A DNA stretch of 64,000 bases, from contig SIBK01000006.1 in the NCBI GenBank assembly GCA_009695205.1, positions 1 to 64,000 on the forward strand, given 5' to 3'. This document shows positions 45,234 to 54,412 of the stretch, one piece after another. The translations under genes were made by a program, and so were the position numbers. The DNA comes from Pedosphaera sp. (GTDB taxonomy: Bacteria; Verrucomicrobiota; Verrucomicrobiia; Limisphaerales; UBA9464). The notes under the pieces are model-generated. The model had not been told where the DNA came from. It searched no databases and worked only from the letters and a program-made list of their open reading frames with translations. How positions within the stretch are numbered: the stretch's first letter is position 1; each line of letters begins with the position of its first letter.

Positions 45234-46439
45234 CTACTTCGATCCCAGCGCGCTCGCCATTGTAAAGATCGGGAGGAGCAGGCCCAGGGCCAGGAATCCT
45301 ATGCCGGCGGCCACCAAGCAGAGGATCGCCGGTTCGATGAGGCGGACCGCCTGGTCGACTTGGCGGTTTGTCTTGCGCTCAACGGTATCGGCTATTTGCA
45401 CGAGAACCTTGTCCAACTTGTTCGATTCTTCCGCGACGGCGATCATGGCCAGGATTTGATCAGGGAAAAATCCACCCGCAGCGAGGGGTTCGGAGAGGCG
45501 TTTTCCGTCCCGCACGGCTTCGGTTGCTTCAGCGATGCCGTCGGCAAGAATGGTGGAACCGGTGGCGTCGCGACTGATGCGGAGGGCTTGGAGCATCGGA
45601 ACACCGTTGGCGAGCATCGTTCCGAGAATCCGGCAGAACCGCGTGATGGCGAGCAGGCGCAGGGCTGAACCGACGACGGGCACCCGGAGTTGCCAATGTT
45701 CAAGTTTTCTTCGAGCGGTGGCGCTTCGGACATTGGCCCAGATCAACGCAGCGAGTCCGGCTCCCGCGACAATCAGGAGGTACCAGTATCTTCGAACGGC
45801 AATGCTGGCGGCGAACATGATTTCGGTGGGGAGCGGTTTCTTGGCCGACGCGAGGAGGGGTTCGAATTTCGGCACGAAGAAGATGAGGGCAAGGATCATC
45901 ACGGCAAAACCCAGTGCGCTGAGCATTGCCGGATAAATGATTGCGCCCAACACCTTCCCACGAAGTTCCTCGAACCGTTCGAGGAATGCTGCGAGCCCCC
46001 GCAGTGCGTCCTCCAAAAATGCAGCCCGTTCGCCCGCCTGAATCATCGACGTGTGAAGGGGTGGAAAGATGTCGGGAAATTGCTTGAGCGAGTCGGTGAG
46101 CGTTTTGCCGTCCGCTATCGAGGCGCGGATCTCCTTCAGGAGTCCTTTCGGCCCCGAAGAGCCGGTGGACCGAATCAGGGAATCCAGGGCCCGCAACAGG
46201 GGAACGCCTGACCCGAGCAGGTCTGCGAGCTGCCCGTAGAGAATTCCCAGATCGCGTGTTCGGACCCGTAGGTGTTTGGCGGGTGCCTTGCCGGACACCC
46301 AACCCTTTCCAGCGATGCTGACTGGAAATAGACCTTGGTCTTCGAGCATCCGCAGGCCGGCGGACTCGGACTCGGCTTCCAGAGTGCCGGTGATCCTTTG
46401 CCCGCCGCTGTTGAGGGCTGTATAGTTGAAGCGCGTCAT
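45234..46439 (-). CDS. Type II secretion/type IV pilus inner-membrane platform protein (GspF/PilC)
   Basis: The 401-residue protein starts MTRFNYTALNSGGQRITGTL, has two T2SSF domains (LADLLGSGVPLLRALDSL and LGTMLANGVPMLQALRISRD) and three membrane helices, including a C-terminal one (FLALGLLLPIFTMASALGS). GspF/PilC connects the ATPase to the pseudopilus. It follows the gspE-like gene by 37 bases, so the two are cotranscribed. Secretin and peptidase genes are not present. Confidence 0.92.
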   Translation of the reverse strand: MTRFNYTALNSGGQRITGTLEAESESAGLRMLEDQGLFPVSIAGKGWVSGKAPAKHLRVRTRDLGILYGQLADLLGSGVPLLRALDSLIRSTGSSGPKGLLKEIRASIADGKTLTDSLKQFPDIFPPLHTSMIQAGERAAFLEDALRGLAAFLERFEELRGKVLGAIIYPAMLSALGFAVMILALIFFVPKFEPLLASAKKPLPTEIMFAASIAVRRYWYLLIVAGAGLAALIWANVRSATARRKLEHWQLRVPVVGSALRLLAITRFCRILGTMLANGVPMLQALRISRDATGSTILADGIAEATEAVRDGKRLSEPLAAGGFFPDQILAMIAVAEESNKLDKVLVQIADTVERKTNRQVDQAVRLIEPAILCLVAAGIGFLALGLLLPIFTMASALGSK

Positions 46440-46476
46440 GAGGCATTAATTCAACCGCCCTCCAAACGGGGGACGT

Positions 46477-48147
46477 TCAGAGAGCCGTGCATAGTAATAC
46501 TTCGTCGGGGGTGGTCGTGCCCGCGCGAACCTTTTCCCAACCGTCTTCGCGCAGGAGACGCAGTCCGGAAGCCTTGGCAGCCGCGACCAGTTGGCTGAGG
46601 GGAGCGCGTTCGATGATTTTTTCCGCGATTGTGTCGTTTGAGAGCAACAGTTCGTACAAGCCCGTACGGCCTCGGAACCCGGTGTTCCGGCAATTCGGAC
46701 ACCCGGTTCCGCGGTACAGTTTTTGTCCGGGCTCCAGCTTGAGATCCCGCGGTAGAGTGGTGACATCCGGAACGTAGTCGACACGGCATTTGGGGCAGAT
46801 CCGGCGCACCAACCGTTGCGCCATCGCACCGATCAGCGTGCTGCTGATGAGAAAGGGCTCGACCCCCATGTCGATGAGTCGCATCGGGGCGGAAGCCGCA
46901 TCATTGGTGTGGAGTGTGGACAGCACCAGATGGCCGGTCAGCGCCGCCTGCACGGCAGCGCGAGCGGTCTCAAGATCGCGAATTTCACCGATCATGACGA
47001 CATCAGGATCATGACGGAGGATGGCCCGGAGACCGCGTTCAAAGGTCATGCCCACCTGTGCATGAACGGGGATCTGATTGACACCGGCAAGGTGGTATTC
47101 AACGGGATCCTCGACCGTCAGGACCTTGAGCCCCGGGCCGACCAACGCATTGAGAGCGGCGTAGAGAGTGGTCGTTTTCCCGGCGCCCGTGGGGCCGGTC
47201 ACCAGGAAGATCCCGTGCGGTCGGTCGATGACCTCCTGGAACCGAGCGTAGGTAACGTCGTCCATGCCCAGTTGCGGTAGCGTGAAAAGGACGTTGGATT
47301 TGTCGAGCAACCGCATAACCACGCCTTCCCCGAACAACATGGGAATCACGCTGACGCGGACATCGACCTGTCGTCCACCGACATGAAACTGGATGCGGCC
47401 GTCCTGCGGGACGCGGCGTTCGGCGATATTCAGGCTGGCGAGGATTTTGATGCGGCTGATGATGGCGGCCTGGAACCGGTGCATCTGAGGTGGGATGGAC
47501 GCCTCTTGAAGAATACCGTCGATTCGGTAGCGGATGACGATCTGGTGTTCGTACGGTTCGACGTGGATGTCACTCGCTCGTTCGTTGATTGCTTCGAGGA
47601 TGATTTCGTTGACGAGTTTGACGACACTGGCCTCGCGGGCCATTTCGAGAAGATCCTCGCTGCCCTGGACCGAGGCGGTCGCGGCTCCTGACTCCTCATT
47701 ACCGACCATTTCATCGAGTGTATCGCCGCCCAGTCCGTAGTGGGATTTGATGATCTTGTCGATGGCCTCCTTCGGGGCGAGGACGGGCTGGATGGTCAGG
47801 CCCGTCATCAGCCGGAGATCATCGAATGCGTAGAGGTCGAACGCGTCGCTCGTTGCCACATTGAGGGTGTCGCCAGTCTTAGAGATCGGCACGAGGCGTT
47901 TCCGATAAATAATCTTCGACGGCAGTGCCCGGAGAGTTTCTGGGGCGATTGTGATGTCCTCGAGTTTGACCAGAGGCAGGTGCAGTTCCTCGGACATCAC
48001 CTCCAGCAATTGGTGCTCGGTGAGCATGCCGAGTTGGATGATGGCGCGATCGATCCGGAGACCCTCCGAACGGTGGAGCATCATCGCTTCCTCAAGCTGG
48101 CTCTCCGAGAGGAGGGAGCGGTCGAGAAGGATTTGGGAAATGCTCAC
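46477..48147 (-). CDS. Type II secretion/type IV pilus assembly ATPase (GspE/PilB)
   Basis: The 556-residue ATPase has an N-terminal MshEN-type domain (about 1-140) and Walker A GPTGAGKTTTLYAA (about 318-331). Asp- and His-box regions follow (TVEDPVEYHLAGVNQIPVHA, LVLSTLHTNDA), then two CxxC pairs (CPKC, CPNC) for zinc. It drives assembly of pseudopili or pili. The GTG start is fixed by a GGAGGT site 5 bases upstream. It is followed by GspF/PilC and preceded by a small gene on the same strand. Confidence 0.94.
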   Translation of the reverse strand: MSISQILLDRSLLSESQLEEAMMLHRSEGLRIDRAIIQLGMLTEHQLLEVMSEELHLPLVKLEDITIAPETLRALPSKIIYRKRLVPISKTGDTLNVATSDAFDLYAFDDLRLMTGLTIQPVLAPKEAIDKIIKSHYGLGGDTLDEMVGNEESGAATASVQGSEDLLEMAREASVVKLVNEIILEAINERASDIHVEPYEHQIVIRYRIDGILQEASIPPQMHRFQAAIISRIKILASLNIAERRVPQDGRIQFHVGGRQVDVRVSVIPMLFGEGVVMRLLDKSNVLFTLPQLGMDDVTYARFQEVIDRPHGIFLVTGPTGAGKTTTLYAALNALVGPGLKVLTVEDPVEYHLAGVNQIPVHAQVGMTFERGLRAILRHDPDVVMIGEIRDLETARAAVQAALTGHLVLSTLHTNDAASAPMRLIDMGVEPFLISSTLIGAMAQRLVRRICPKCRVDYVPDVTTLPRDLKLEPGQKLYRGTGCPNCRNTGFRGRTGLYELLLSNDTIAEKIIERAPLSQLVAAAKASGLRLLREDGWEKVRAGTTTPDEVLLCTAL

Positions 48148-48152
48148 CAGTT

Positions 48153-48158
48153 ACCTCC
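48153..48158 (-). promoter_or_regulatory. Shine-Dalgarno site fixing the GTG start of GspE/PilB
   Basis: On the minus strand GGAGGT lies 5 bases before GTG (48147-48145). It is one of the best ribosome-binding sites in the window and supports the non-ATG start. Confidence 0.65.
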
Positions 48159-48273
48159 GTTCCAGGATTGAGGTAACAACCCGGAGGAAGTCTGAGGGAT
48201 GCCGGGGAGAATTGGGAATAAGGCCACCATACAGCGAGCATGGCCGAGACGGCGATACAGCCAAGGACAATTG

Positions 48274-48663
48274 TCAGACCCCGTCGTTGGGGGCGACCGG
48301 CTTTTCCCGGTGGGAACGGCCAACGCCGGCGACGCGTCCCAGCATGCGGAGCAGGAGATGACCGGAGATCCGCAGTCCGAGCAAGTCGCGAAGGAAATTG
48401 AACTTCCGGCGGGGGTCATGCCGGAGACTGCTCGCGGCCGCCTCGACCTGGATCATCGAGTCAGCGGTGAAAGCTTCTTCCAGGACGTCGTAGTCTGCGG
48501 CGAACGGCTTGCGACTCAGGGCGTGAACGATGCGCACAAACGGTTTCTTAACGGGCGGGATGCAAGCCCAGAAGGCGCGCTCGACGAATTCCTCCGGCGG
48601 CCACTGTTTTCGGTCGCAAATCCGTCGTGCAAGGGATCCAATTTCCTGGCTGGCTGGAATCAT
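48274..48663 (-). CDS. Small hypothetical protein upstream of GspE/PilB
   Basis: This roughly 129-residue product starts MIPASQEIGSLARRICDRKQ and contains WPPEEFVERAFWACIPPVKK and FNFLRDLLGLRISGHLLLRM. It is rich in basic and hydrophobic residues, has no signal peptide or membrane helix, and is not recognised. It lies on the same strand as the GspE-GspF pair, 126 bases upstream, so it may belong to that operon. An upstream start at 48696 is possible. Confidence 0.55.
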   Translation of the reverse strand: MIPASQEIGSLARRICDRKQWPPEEFVERAFWACIPPVKKPFVRIVHALSRKPFAADYDVLEEAFTADSMIQVEAAASSLRHDPRRKFNFLRDLLGLRISGHLLLRMLGRVAGVGRSHREKPVAPNDGV

Positions 48664-48839
48664 TTTCGAGAAACTTATGAAGCATCGGAGGTCCAAAGAA
48701 AAGCAGTAGATGAACGGGGACAGGGGTTCCGTGCATCCACCCGTTGCCGGTGGTGGACCTCACGACTCTACTCCCCCTCAATTTCCATCCGACGCGAAGC
48801 TCGCTTGAGCTTGCGCCAGAATAGGGCAATCTATGGACA

Positions 48840-51476
48840 GTGAATACACCAAGGGACTCAAATGACCCGAAACGATGGCTCTGCGATGGTGTGCATTGGA
48901 TGCCTTGGTGGATTGGTTGGGCTTTGATGCTGATGTCGGTGCTGACGGTGCCGTTGGTGGCAGCGGAAATTTCGGCAGCCGAGGAGTTGTTGCGAAAGGG
49001 AGAGTACCGGGCGGCAATTGATGTCGCGCAGGCGGTAATTGCCACCGAGCACCTGACCAACAATTACAGTCCGGACAAAGACCGCTTGGAGGGATGGAGC
49101 CGGGTGTTGGCGACCGGGCTACTGACCGTGGGCCGATATGCCGAGGCATACCCGGTGATGACCAATGCCCTGCGACGGGTGCCTCGGAGTGTGCGATTGC
49201 GTTGGCTGGCGAGAGATGTATTTCGAGCCAATGGCGAGCCGGAGCGTGGGATGAAGATGGTCGATGAAATTCGCGAGCAGGTTGCAGGACGAAATTCGAG
49301 CGTCCGCGACGGTGCCAGCCTGGTTGTCTTCGGGCGTGCCCTTCTTTTGCTGGGTGCGGATCCCAAAGACGTGCTGGAAAAGGTATATGCGGTGGCTCAA
49401 AAGGTGGAACCCAAGCTCCGGGAAGTATATTTGGCGCGTGGAGAGCTCGCCCTGGATAAGCATGAGCCTGACTTAGCAGCGAAGGCGTTCAACGAAGGCT
49501 TGAAGATATTTCCGGAGGACCCCGACCTTCTCTGCGGTCTGGCTGAGGCTCATGTCGGCGGAGATCGGACGGAGATGATCGCGTCGCTCGAAGCAGCCCT
49601 CAAGGTAAATCCGCGACACCTCCCGAGTCTGCAGCTTCTGGTGGATCATAGGATTGACGCTGAGGACTACTCCGGAGCGGGCCGGATGCTGGACGAGATC
49701 GAAAAGGTGAATCCGGCGGATCCTGATGGCCGTGCCTACCGTGCGGTGCTTGCATTTTTGCGAAATGATGTTGCGGCGATGAGCGAGGCCCGGGAGGCGG
49801 CGTTGGGCCTTTGGATCACCAATCCCCGGGTGGATCACCTGATTGGCCTCAAGCTTTCCCAGCGCTATCGGTTCGCCGAAGGTGCCGCCCACCAGCGACA
49901 GGCGCTCGCACTCGATCCCGACTATCTCCCCGCAAAATCCCAATTGGCCAGCGACCTGTTACGACTTGGGGAGGAGGCGGAAGGCTGGCGGCTGGCGGAG
50001 GAAGTGCAGGCCAGAGACGGGTACGATGTCGCCGCATTCAATCTGGGAACTCTCCACGCGACAATGTCCCGCTACGCGACGATTACCAACGGCGATTTCA
50101 TCCTGCGCATGACCGATCATGAGGCGGCGGTCTACGGGCCCCGGGTGCTGGATCTCCTGAACCGGGCGAAACACCGGTTAAGCGATAAATATGGTTTTCA
50201 ACTAACCCTGCCGACCATTGTGGAAGTTTTCGCAAACCAAAAGGATTTTGGAGTGCGCACGTTTGGTATGCCGGAGAACCCCGGTTTCCTTGGGGTTTGC
50301 TTCGGGCGAGTTGTGACCGCCAACAGCCCGGCGGCAAATGGAGGACACTCCGTCAATTGGGAAGCGGTGCTGTGGCATGAATTCTGTCACGTCATCACTC
50401 TCCAACTGACCCGCAACCGTATGCCACGCTGGCTCAGCGAGGGCATCTCGGTGTATGAGGAGGCCCAGGAGAATCCCACGTGGGGACAGCGGATGACGCC
50501 TCGGTATCGGGAGATGATCCTGGGGGGTGAGCTGATACCGATTGCGCGATTGAGTTCCGCGTTCCTAACGCCGAAGACCCCGTTTCATTTGCAGTTCGCC
50601 TACTTTGAGTCGTCGTTGGTCGTCGAATTCCTCATTGAGCGGTATGGGCTGGATCGATTGAGGGCCATTCTACACGGCTTGCGGGACGGTGTGGAGATTA
50701 ATGGGGCGATTGTGACTAATGCCGGGCCCCTGGAGAAAGTGGAGCGAGATTTTGCTGAATTCGCGGGCAATCGCGCACGCCAGTTGGGGCCCGGGCTTAG
50801 TTGGGAAAAACCGGCGTTGGAAGGATTGCTGGGAAAGACTCCAACGCGAGTCGCCCCGCTCAAAGGACCTGTGAGCTCGCCGGCGGGAAGCTCGACGAAT
50901 TATTACTCGTTGCTCCGGGAATCGGCGGGATTTGTGAACGAGAAAAAGTGGTCGGAAGCGCGCGAGCCGTTGCAACGGTTGCTGGAGCTCTACCCCGATC
51001 AGCGGGGAGGTGATAGCGCGTATGCGATGCTTGCGGCGGCCTGCCGGGGGATGGGTGATACCAACGAAGAGCGCCGCGTTCTGACGCGCTGGGTGGCCTT
51101 GGATGGGGAGGCCGCCGATGCGTGCCTACGCCTGATGGAACTTTCGGCGGCATCGGGAGACTGGGGCGTGGCGAAGGAAGCGGCTGGGCGGTTTCTAGCG
51201 ATCAATCCATTGACGGCCCCCCCGTATCGGTTTTTGTCGGATGCAGCGGAGAAAACGGGAGACCGGCCGATGGCGGTCGCTGCGTATCGATCGTGGTTGA
51301 AGCTGGATCCTCCCAACCCAGCGGAGGTACACTTTCGCCTTGCGCGAGTTCTGCACGAGGCGGGGGATGCGGCGGCGCGGAGGGAAGTGCTGCTAGCCCT
51401 CGAGGAGGCACCCCGCAATCGAGCGGCGCTGGATCTTCTCCTTAAGATTACTGCGGCGACCGGTGCCCAGCCTTAG
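48840..51476 (+). CDS. Secreted TPR-metallopeptidase (peptidase MA-like)
   Basis: The 878-residue protein has a GTG start, an N-terminal hydrophobic segment (IGWALMLMSVLTVPLVAAE) and TPR repeats over about 40-420. A zinc-peptidase domain with HEFCH (about residue 512) and the downstream glutamate motif WLSEGISVYEE follows, as in gluzincins of the peptidase MA group. A second TPR block forms the C-terminus. It probably works in the periplasm; the substrate is unknown. It is the first gene of the long plus-strand block, and its end overlaps the next frame's upstream region. Confidence 0.83.
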   Translation: MNTPRDSNDPKRWLCDGVHWMPWWIGWALMLMSVLTVPLVAAEISAAEELLRKGEYRAAIDVAQAVIATEHLTNNYSPDKDRLEGWSRVLATGLLTVGRYAEAYPVMTNALRRVPRSVRLRWLARDVFRANGEPERGMKMVDEIREQVAGRNSSVRDGASLVVFGRALLLLGADPKDVLEKVYAVAQKVEPKLREVYLARGELALDKHEPDLAAKAFNEGLKIFPEDPDLLCGLAEAHVGGDRTEMIASLEAALKVNPRHLPSLQLLVDHRIDAEDYSGAGRMLDEIEKVNPADPDGRAYRAVLAFLRNDVAAMSEAREAALGLWITNPRVDHLIGLKLSQRYRFAEGAAHQRQALALDPDYLPAKSQLASDLLRLGEEAEGWRLAEEVQARDGYDVAAFNLGTLHATMSRYATITNGDFILRMTDHEAAVYGPRVLDLLNRAKHRLSDKYGFQLTLPTIVEVFANQKDFGVRTFGMPENPGFLGVCFGRVVTANSPAANGGHSVNWEAVLWHEFCHVITLQLTRNRMPRWLSEGISVYEEAQENPTWGQRMTPRYREMILGGELIPIARLSSAFLTPKTPFHLQFAYFESSLVVEFLIERYGLDRLRAILHGLRDGVEINGAIVTNAGPLEKVERDFAEFAGNRARQLGPGLSWEKPALEGLLGKTPTRVAPLKGPVSSPAGSSTNYYSLLRESAGFVNEKKWSEAREPLQRLLELYPDQRGGDSAYAMLAAACRGMGDTNEERRVLTRWVALDGEAADACLRLMELSAASGDWGVAKEAAGRFLAINPLTAPPYRFLSDAAEKTGDRPMAVAAYRSWLKLDPPNPAEVHFRLARVLHEAGDAAARREVLLALEEAPRNRAALDLLLKITAATGAQP

Positions 51477-51492
51477 CCATGAGGTTCGACAG

Positions 51493-52338
51493 ATGAAACG
51501 ACTTGCCCCCATTCTGCCCTGTCTGTTGGTCTGCACGGGTCTGCTTTTTGCCCAATGGGGTGGTGAACGCACACACATTCGTGAGGAGGTGCGGACTGCC
51601 CGTGAAGTACCCTCGCACAGTAGCGGTACCCCGGAGTGGAAGAACCCGCCGGGGTTTAATCGGGACACCTTCACGTTCGCTCGAATCCGGTATCGCCGTG
51701 GAGGGGGTCGCGGATGGGGAGCCGGATGGTCAACGGATTTGCCCGACAGCGACCTTAATCTCTCCTACCGCCTTCAGCAGATGACCTCCATGAAGGTAGA
51801 TCCGGATGGGCGTGTGCTGCGCCTGACCGATCCGGATCTCGCCGACTACCCGTTCATTTATATCGTCGAACCTGGAGGATTGTCGTTGGACGCCGAGGAA
51901 GTCGTGGCGTTGCGCAAGTATCTCCTCAACGGTGGATTTCTGATGCTCGACGATTTTTGGGGTGAACGGGAATGGGAAAACTGCGAGGCCGTCCTCAAGG
52001 AGGTTTTCCCACAGCGCAATTTTGTGGAACTTCCCCTGATTCACCCGCTGTACCATTGCGTGTTTGAAATTAAGTCCAAGGGGCAAGTTCCTAACATCCG
52101 AACCGGCATCATGAGTCAGTACACGGGGGTCACCTGGGAGCGAGAAGATGCAACCGAGGTGCATCATCGGGGAATCGAAGACGACCATGGCCGCTTGATG
52201 GTTCTGGCGACTCACAATACAGACAACGGAGATGGCTGGGAGCGCGAGGGCGAGGACGATTATTACTTCCACAATTTTTCCGAGAAGATTTCTTACCCGC
52301 TTGGAATCAACATAGTGTTTTACGTAATGACCCACTGA
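51493..52338 (+). CDS. Exported DUF4159 protein
   Basis: The 281-residue protein has a signal peptide (MKRLAPILPCLLVCTGLLFAQ) and the DUF4159 core: FTFARIRYR, NLSYRLQQMTSMKVDPDG, PFIYIVEPGG, LRKYLLNGGFLMLDDFWG. This family, with a Rossmann/GATase-like fold, regularly accompanies MoxR-DUF58-BatA clusters, and its function is unproven. The frame opens at 51463, inside the peptidase gene, but ATG 51493 gives the signal peptide. It is followed by MoxR. Confidence 0.87.
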   Translation: MKRLAPILPCLLVCTGLLFAQWGGERTHIREEVRTAREVPSHSSGTPEWKNPPGFNRDTFTFARIRYRRGGGRGWGAGWSTDLPDSDLNLSYRLQQMTSMKVDPDGRVLRLTDPDLADYPFIYIVEPGGLSLDAEEVVALRKYLLNGGFLMLDDFWGEREWENCEAVLKEVFPQRNFVELPLIHPLYHCVFEIKSKGQVPNIRTGIMSQYTGVTWEREDATEVHHRGIEDDHGRLMVLATHNTDNGDGWEREGEDDYYFHNFSEKISYPLGINIVFYVMTH

Positions 52339-52394
52339 ACCGCCCCGCATTCCTTCTCAACCTCTCCGATTCGCTTCAACGACCCTTCTATCTC

Positions 52395-53441
52395 ATGAGT
52401 TCCCTTGATTCACGCACTGACACACCGCCTGTGCTGCCCGCCGACCCGAATGCCGCTGACCGGCTTCTGTTTGAACGCCTGACGGGTAGCCAGGCGCGGA
52501 TCCAATCCGAGCTGGGCAAAGTGATCGTGGGCCAGCGGGCCGTCGTGGATCAGATCCTAATCGCGCTGCTTGCCGGTGGCCATTGCCTGATCACCGGAGC
52601 GCCCGGCCTCGCCAAAACACTGCTCGTGAAATCCATCGCTCAAATCCTGGACCTGCGGTTTCAGCGGATCCAATTCACACCCGACTTGATGCCGGCAGAC
52701 ATCACGGGAACGGAGATCTTGCAGGAAACCGGCGGTGCTCGCCGCCTGACATTTGTTCCCGGGCCGGTCTTCGCAAACCTGATTCTCGCTGACGAAATCA
52801 ATCGCACGCCACCCAAGACCCAAGCGGCGTTGCTCGAGGCCATGCAGGAACATCAAGTAACCGCAGCGGGTGTTCGCCATCAATTGGAGGAACCCTTTTT
52901 TGTTCTCGCAACCCAAAACCCGATTGAAATGGAGGGCACCTATCCGCTGCCCGAAGCTCAACTAGACCGGTTCATGTTCAACGTGGTAATGGATTACCTC
53001 CCGGAGGACGATGAAGTCCGGGTGGTGACCCGAACGACGGCTGGTGCGGCTGAGGCGATACAGCCCTTTTTCACGGGGCAGGATGTCCTTGAGTTCCACC
53101 GATTTGTTCGACAGGTGCCGGTGGCGGAGGAACTCGCGCGATATGCGGTCCGACTCGCCGCGGCGTCCCGGCCACGGCAGTCGGCAGCGTTGGATTTCAT
53201 CAACAACTGGGTAACCTGGGGGGCGGGCACGCGGGCAGGGCAGTTTCTGGTTTTGGGCGGGAAAGCGCGGGCGTTGATGCACGGACGCTCGCATGTAACC
53301 GTTGAGGATATTCAGACGCTCGCCCTGCCGGTGCTGCGGCATAGGATTCTGCTAAACTACCGCGCCGAGGCGGATCAGGTTCGCGTCGAGGACGTGATCC
53401 AGAAGCTGCTGGACGCCGTGAAAGCGCCCATTGCTGCATGA
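52395..53441 (+). CDS. MoxR-family AAA+ ATPase
   Basis: The 348-residue ATPase has GAPGLAKTLLVKSIA (Walker A), FTPDLMPADITGTE, LADEINRTPPKTQAALLEAM (Walker B), and the sensor region ATQNPIEMEGTYPLPEAQLD, all typical of MoxR. MoxR proteins act as chaperones, often inserting metal ions into partners with vWA domains. It overlaps the DUF58 start by 4 bases (ATGA), so the two are coupled. Confidence 0.95.
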   Translation: MSSLDSRTDTPPVLPADPNAADRLLFERLTGSQARIQSELGKVIVGQRAVVDQILIALLAGGHCLITGAPGLAKTLLVKSIAQILDLRFQRIQFTPDLMPADITGTEILQETGGARRLTFVPGPVFANLILADEINRTPPKTQAALLEAMQEHQVTAAGVRHQLEEPFFVLATQNPIEMEGTYPLPEAQLDRFMFNVVMDYLPEDDEVRVVTRTTAGAAEAIQPFFTGQDVLEFHRFVRQVPVAEELARYAVRLAAASRPRQSAALDFINNWVTWGAGTRAGQFLVLGGKARALMHGRSHVTVEDIQTLALPVLRHRILLNYRAEADQVRVEDVIQKLLDAVKAPIAA

Positions 53442-54412
53442 CCTCTTCCGAGCCTTCTTCCGTCCCGTCCCGCGGTTCGCTTATTGATCCCCGGACGCTG
53501 ATGCGGATCCGCAACCTCGAGCTGAGAGCCCGGGCTGTTGTGGAAGGTTTCTGGACCGGACTTCATCGCAGTCCGTACCACGGGTTTTCGGTCGAGTTTA
53601 CTGAGTATCGTCCGTATTCGCCTGGCGATGACCAGCGCTTTGTCGATTGGCGTGTCTATGCACGGAGCGATCGGTGTTTTATTAAGAAATTCGAGGAAGA
53701 AACCAACCTGCGCTGTCACCTCCTGGTGGACCAGAGTCGTTCGATGACGTTTGGCACGGTCGGGTATACGAAAGCGGAGTATGGCGCGACGCTGGCGGCG
53801 ACCCTGGCTCAGTTTCTCCATTTGCAGGGCGACGCGACCGGTCTGTTGACCTTTGACGAAACGGTCCGGGAATTCCTGCCCGCACGCAGACGGCCGGGAC
53901 ATTTGCGGCGTTTAATGTTGGCATTGGAACCTCGTGCCGAAGGACGCGCGGAGGGGCGGTCCACCGATCTTCGGGCACCGCTGCAACGCATCATCGAAAT
54001 TGTTCGCGGACGAGGATTGCTCGTGTTGATCACCGACTTGCTCACGCCCATTGATTCGCTGCAGTCGGAATTGCGGACGCTGACGGCCCGAGGCCACGAG
54101 GTCATTGTGTTTCAAATACTCGATCCTGCCGAACGAACTTTGGATCTGGGGCCGTCTGCGCTTTTGGAGGATTTGGAAACGGGACAAACCTTGTGGATCG
54201 ATCCCAATTCAGCCGGTGGAGAATACCGTCGGAACCTGGAGGCACATCTCGCGTCGGCAGCCGCGATCTGCGATGTGCTGGGGATCACGTGGCATCGGCT
54301 GACAACCAATCAGCCGCTGGAGCTAGCTCTGTTTGAATTCCTGCGGGACCGTACGGCGCGGAGTCGCCGGGCGCGGCTGCTTGTCGGGCGCGGACGGGGA
54401 GGTGGACGGTGA
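53438..54412 (+). CDS. DUF58 protein with vWA-like fold
   Basis: The 324-residue protein has the DUF58 core SPYHGFSVEFTEYRPYSPGD, then RFVDWRVYARSDRCFIKKFE and a MIDAS-like VDQSRSM (DxSxS). It is the usual partner of MoxR. It overlaps MoxR upstream and the BatA-like gene downstream by 4 bases each. No membrane helix is seen. Confidence 0.94.
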   Translation: MTSSEPSSVPSRGSLIDPRTLMRIRNLELRARAVVEGFWTGLHRSPYHGFSVEFTEYRPYSPGDDQRFVDWRVYARSDRCFIKKFEEETNLRCHLLVDQSRSMTFGTVGYTKAEYGATLAATLAQFLHLQGDATGLLTFDETVREFLPARRRPGHLRRLMLALEPRAEGRAEGRSTDLRAPLQRIIEIVRGRGLLVLITDLLTPIDSLQSELRTLTARGHEVIVFQILDPAERTLDLGPSALLEDLETGQTLWIDPNSAGGEYRRNLEAHLASAAAICDVLGITWHRLTTNQPLELALFEFLRDRTARSRRARLLVGRGRGGGR

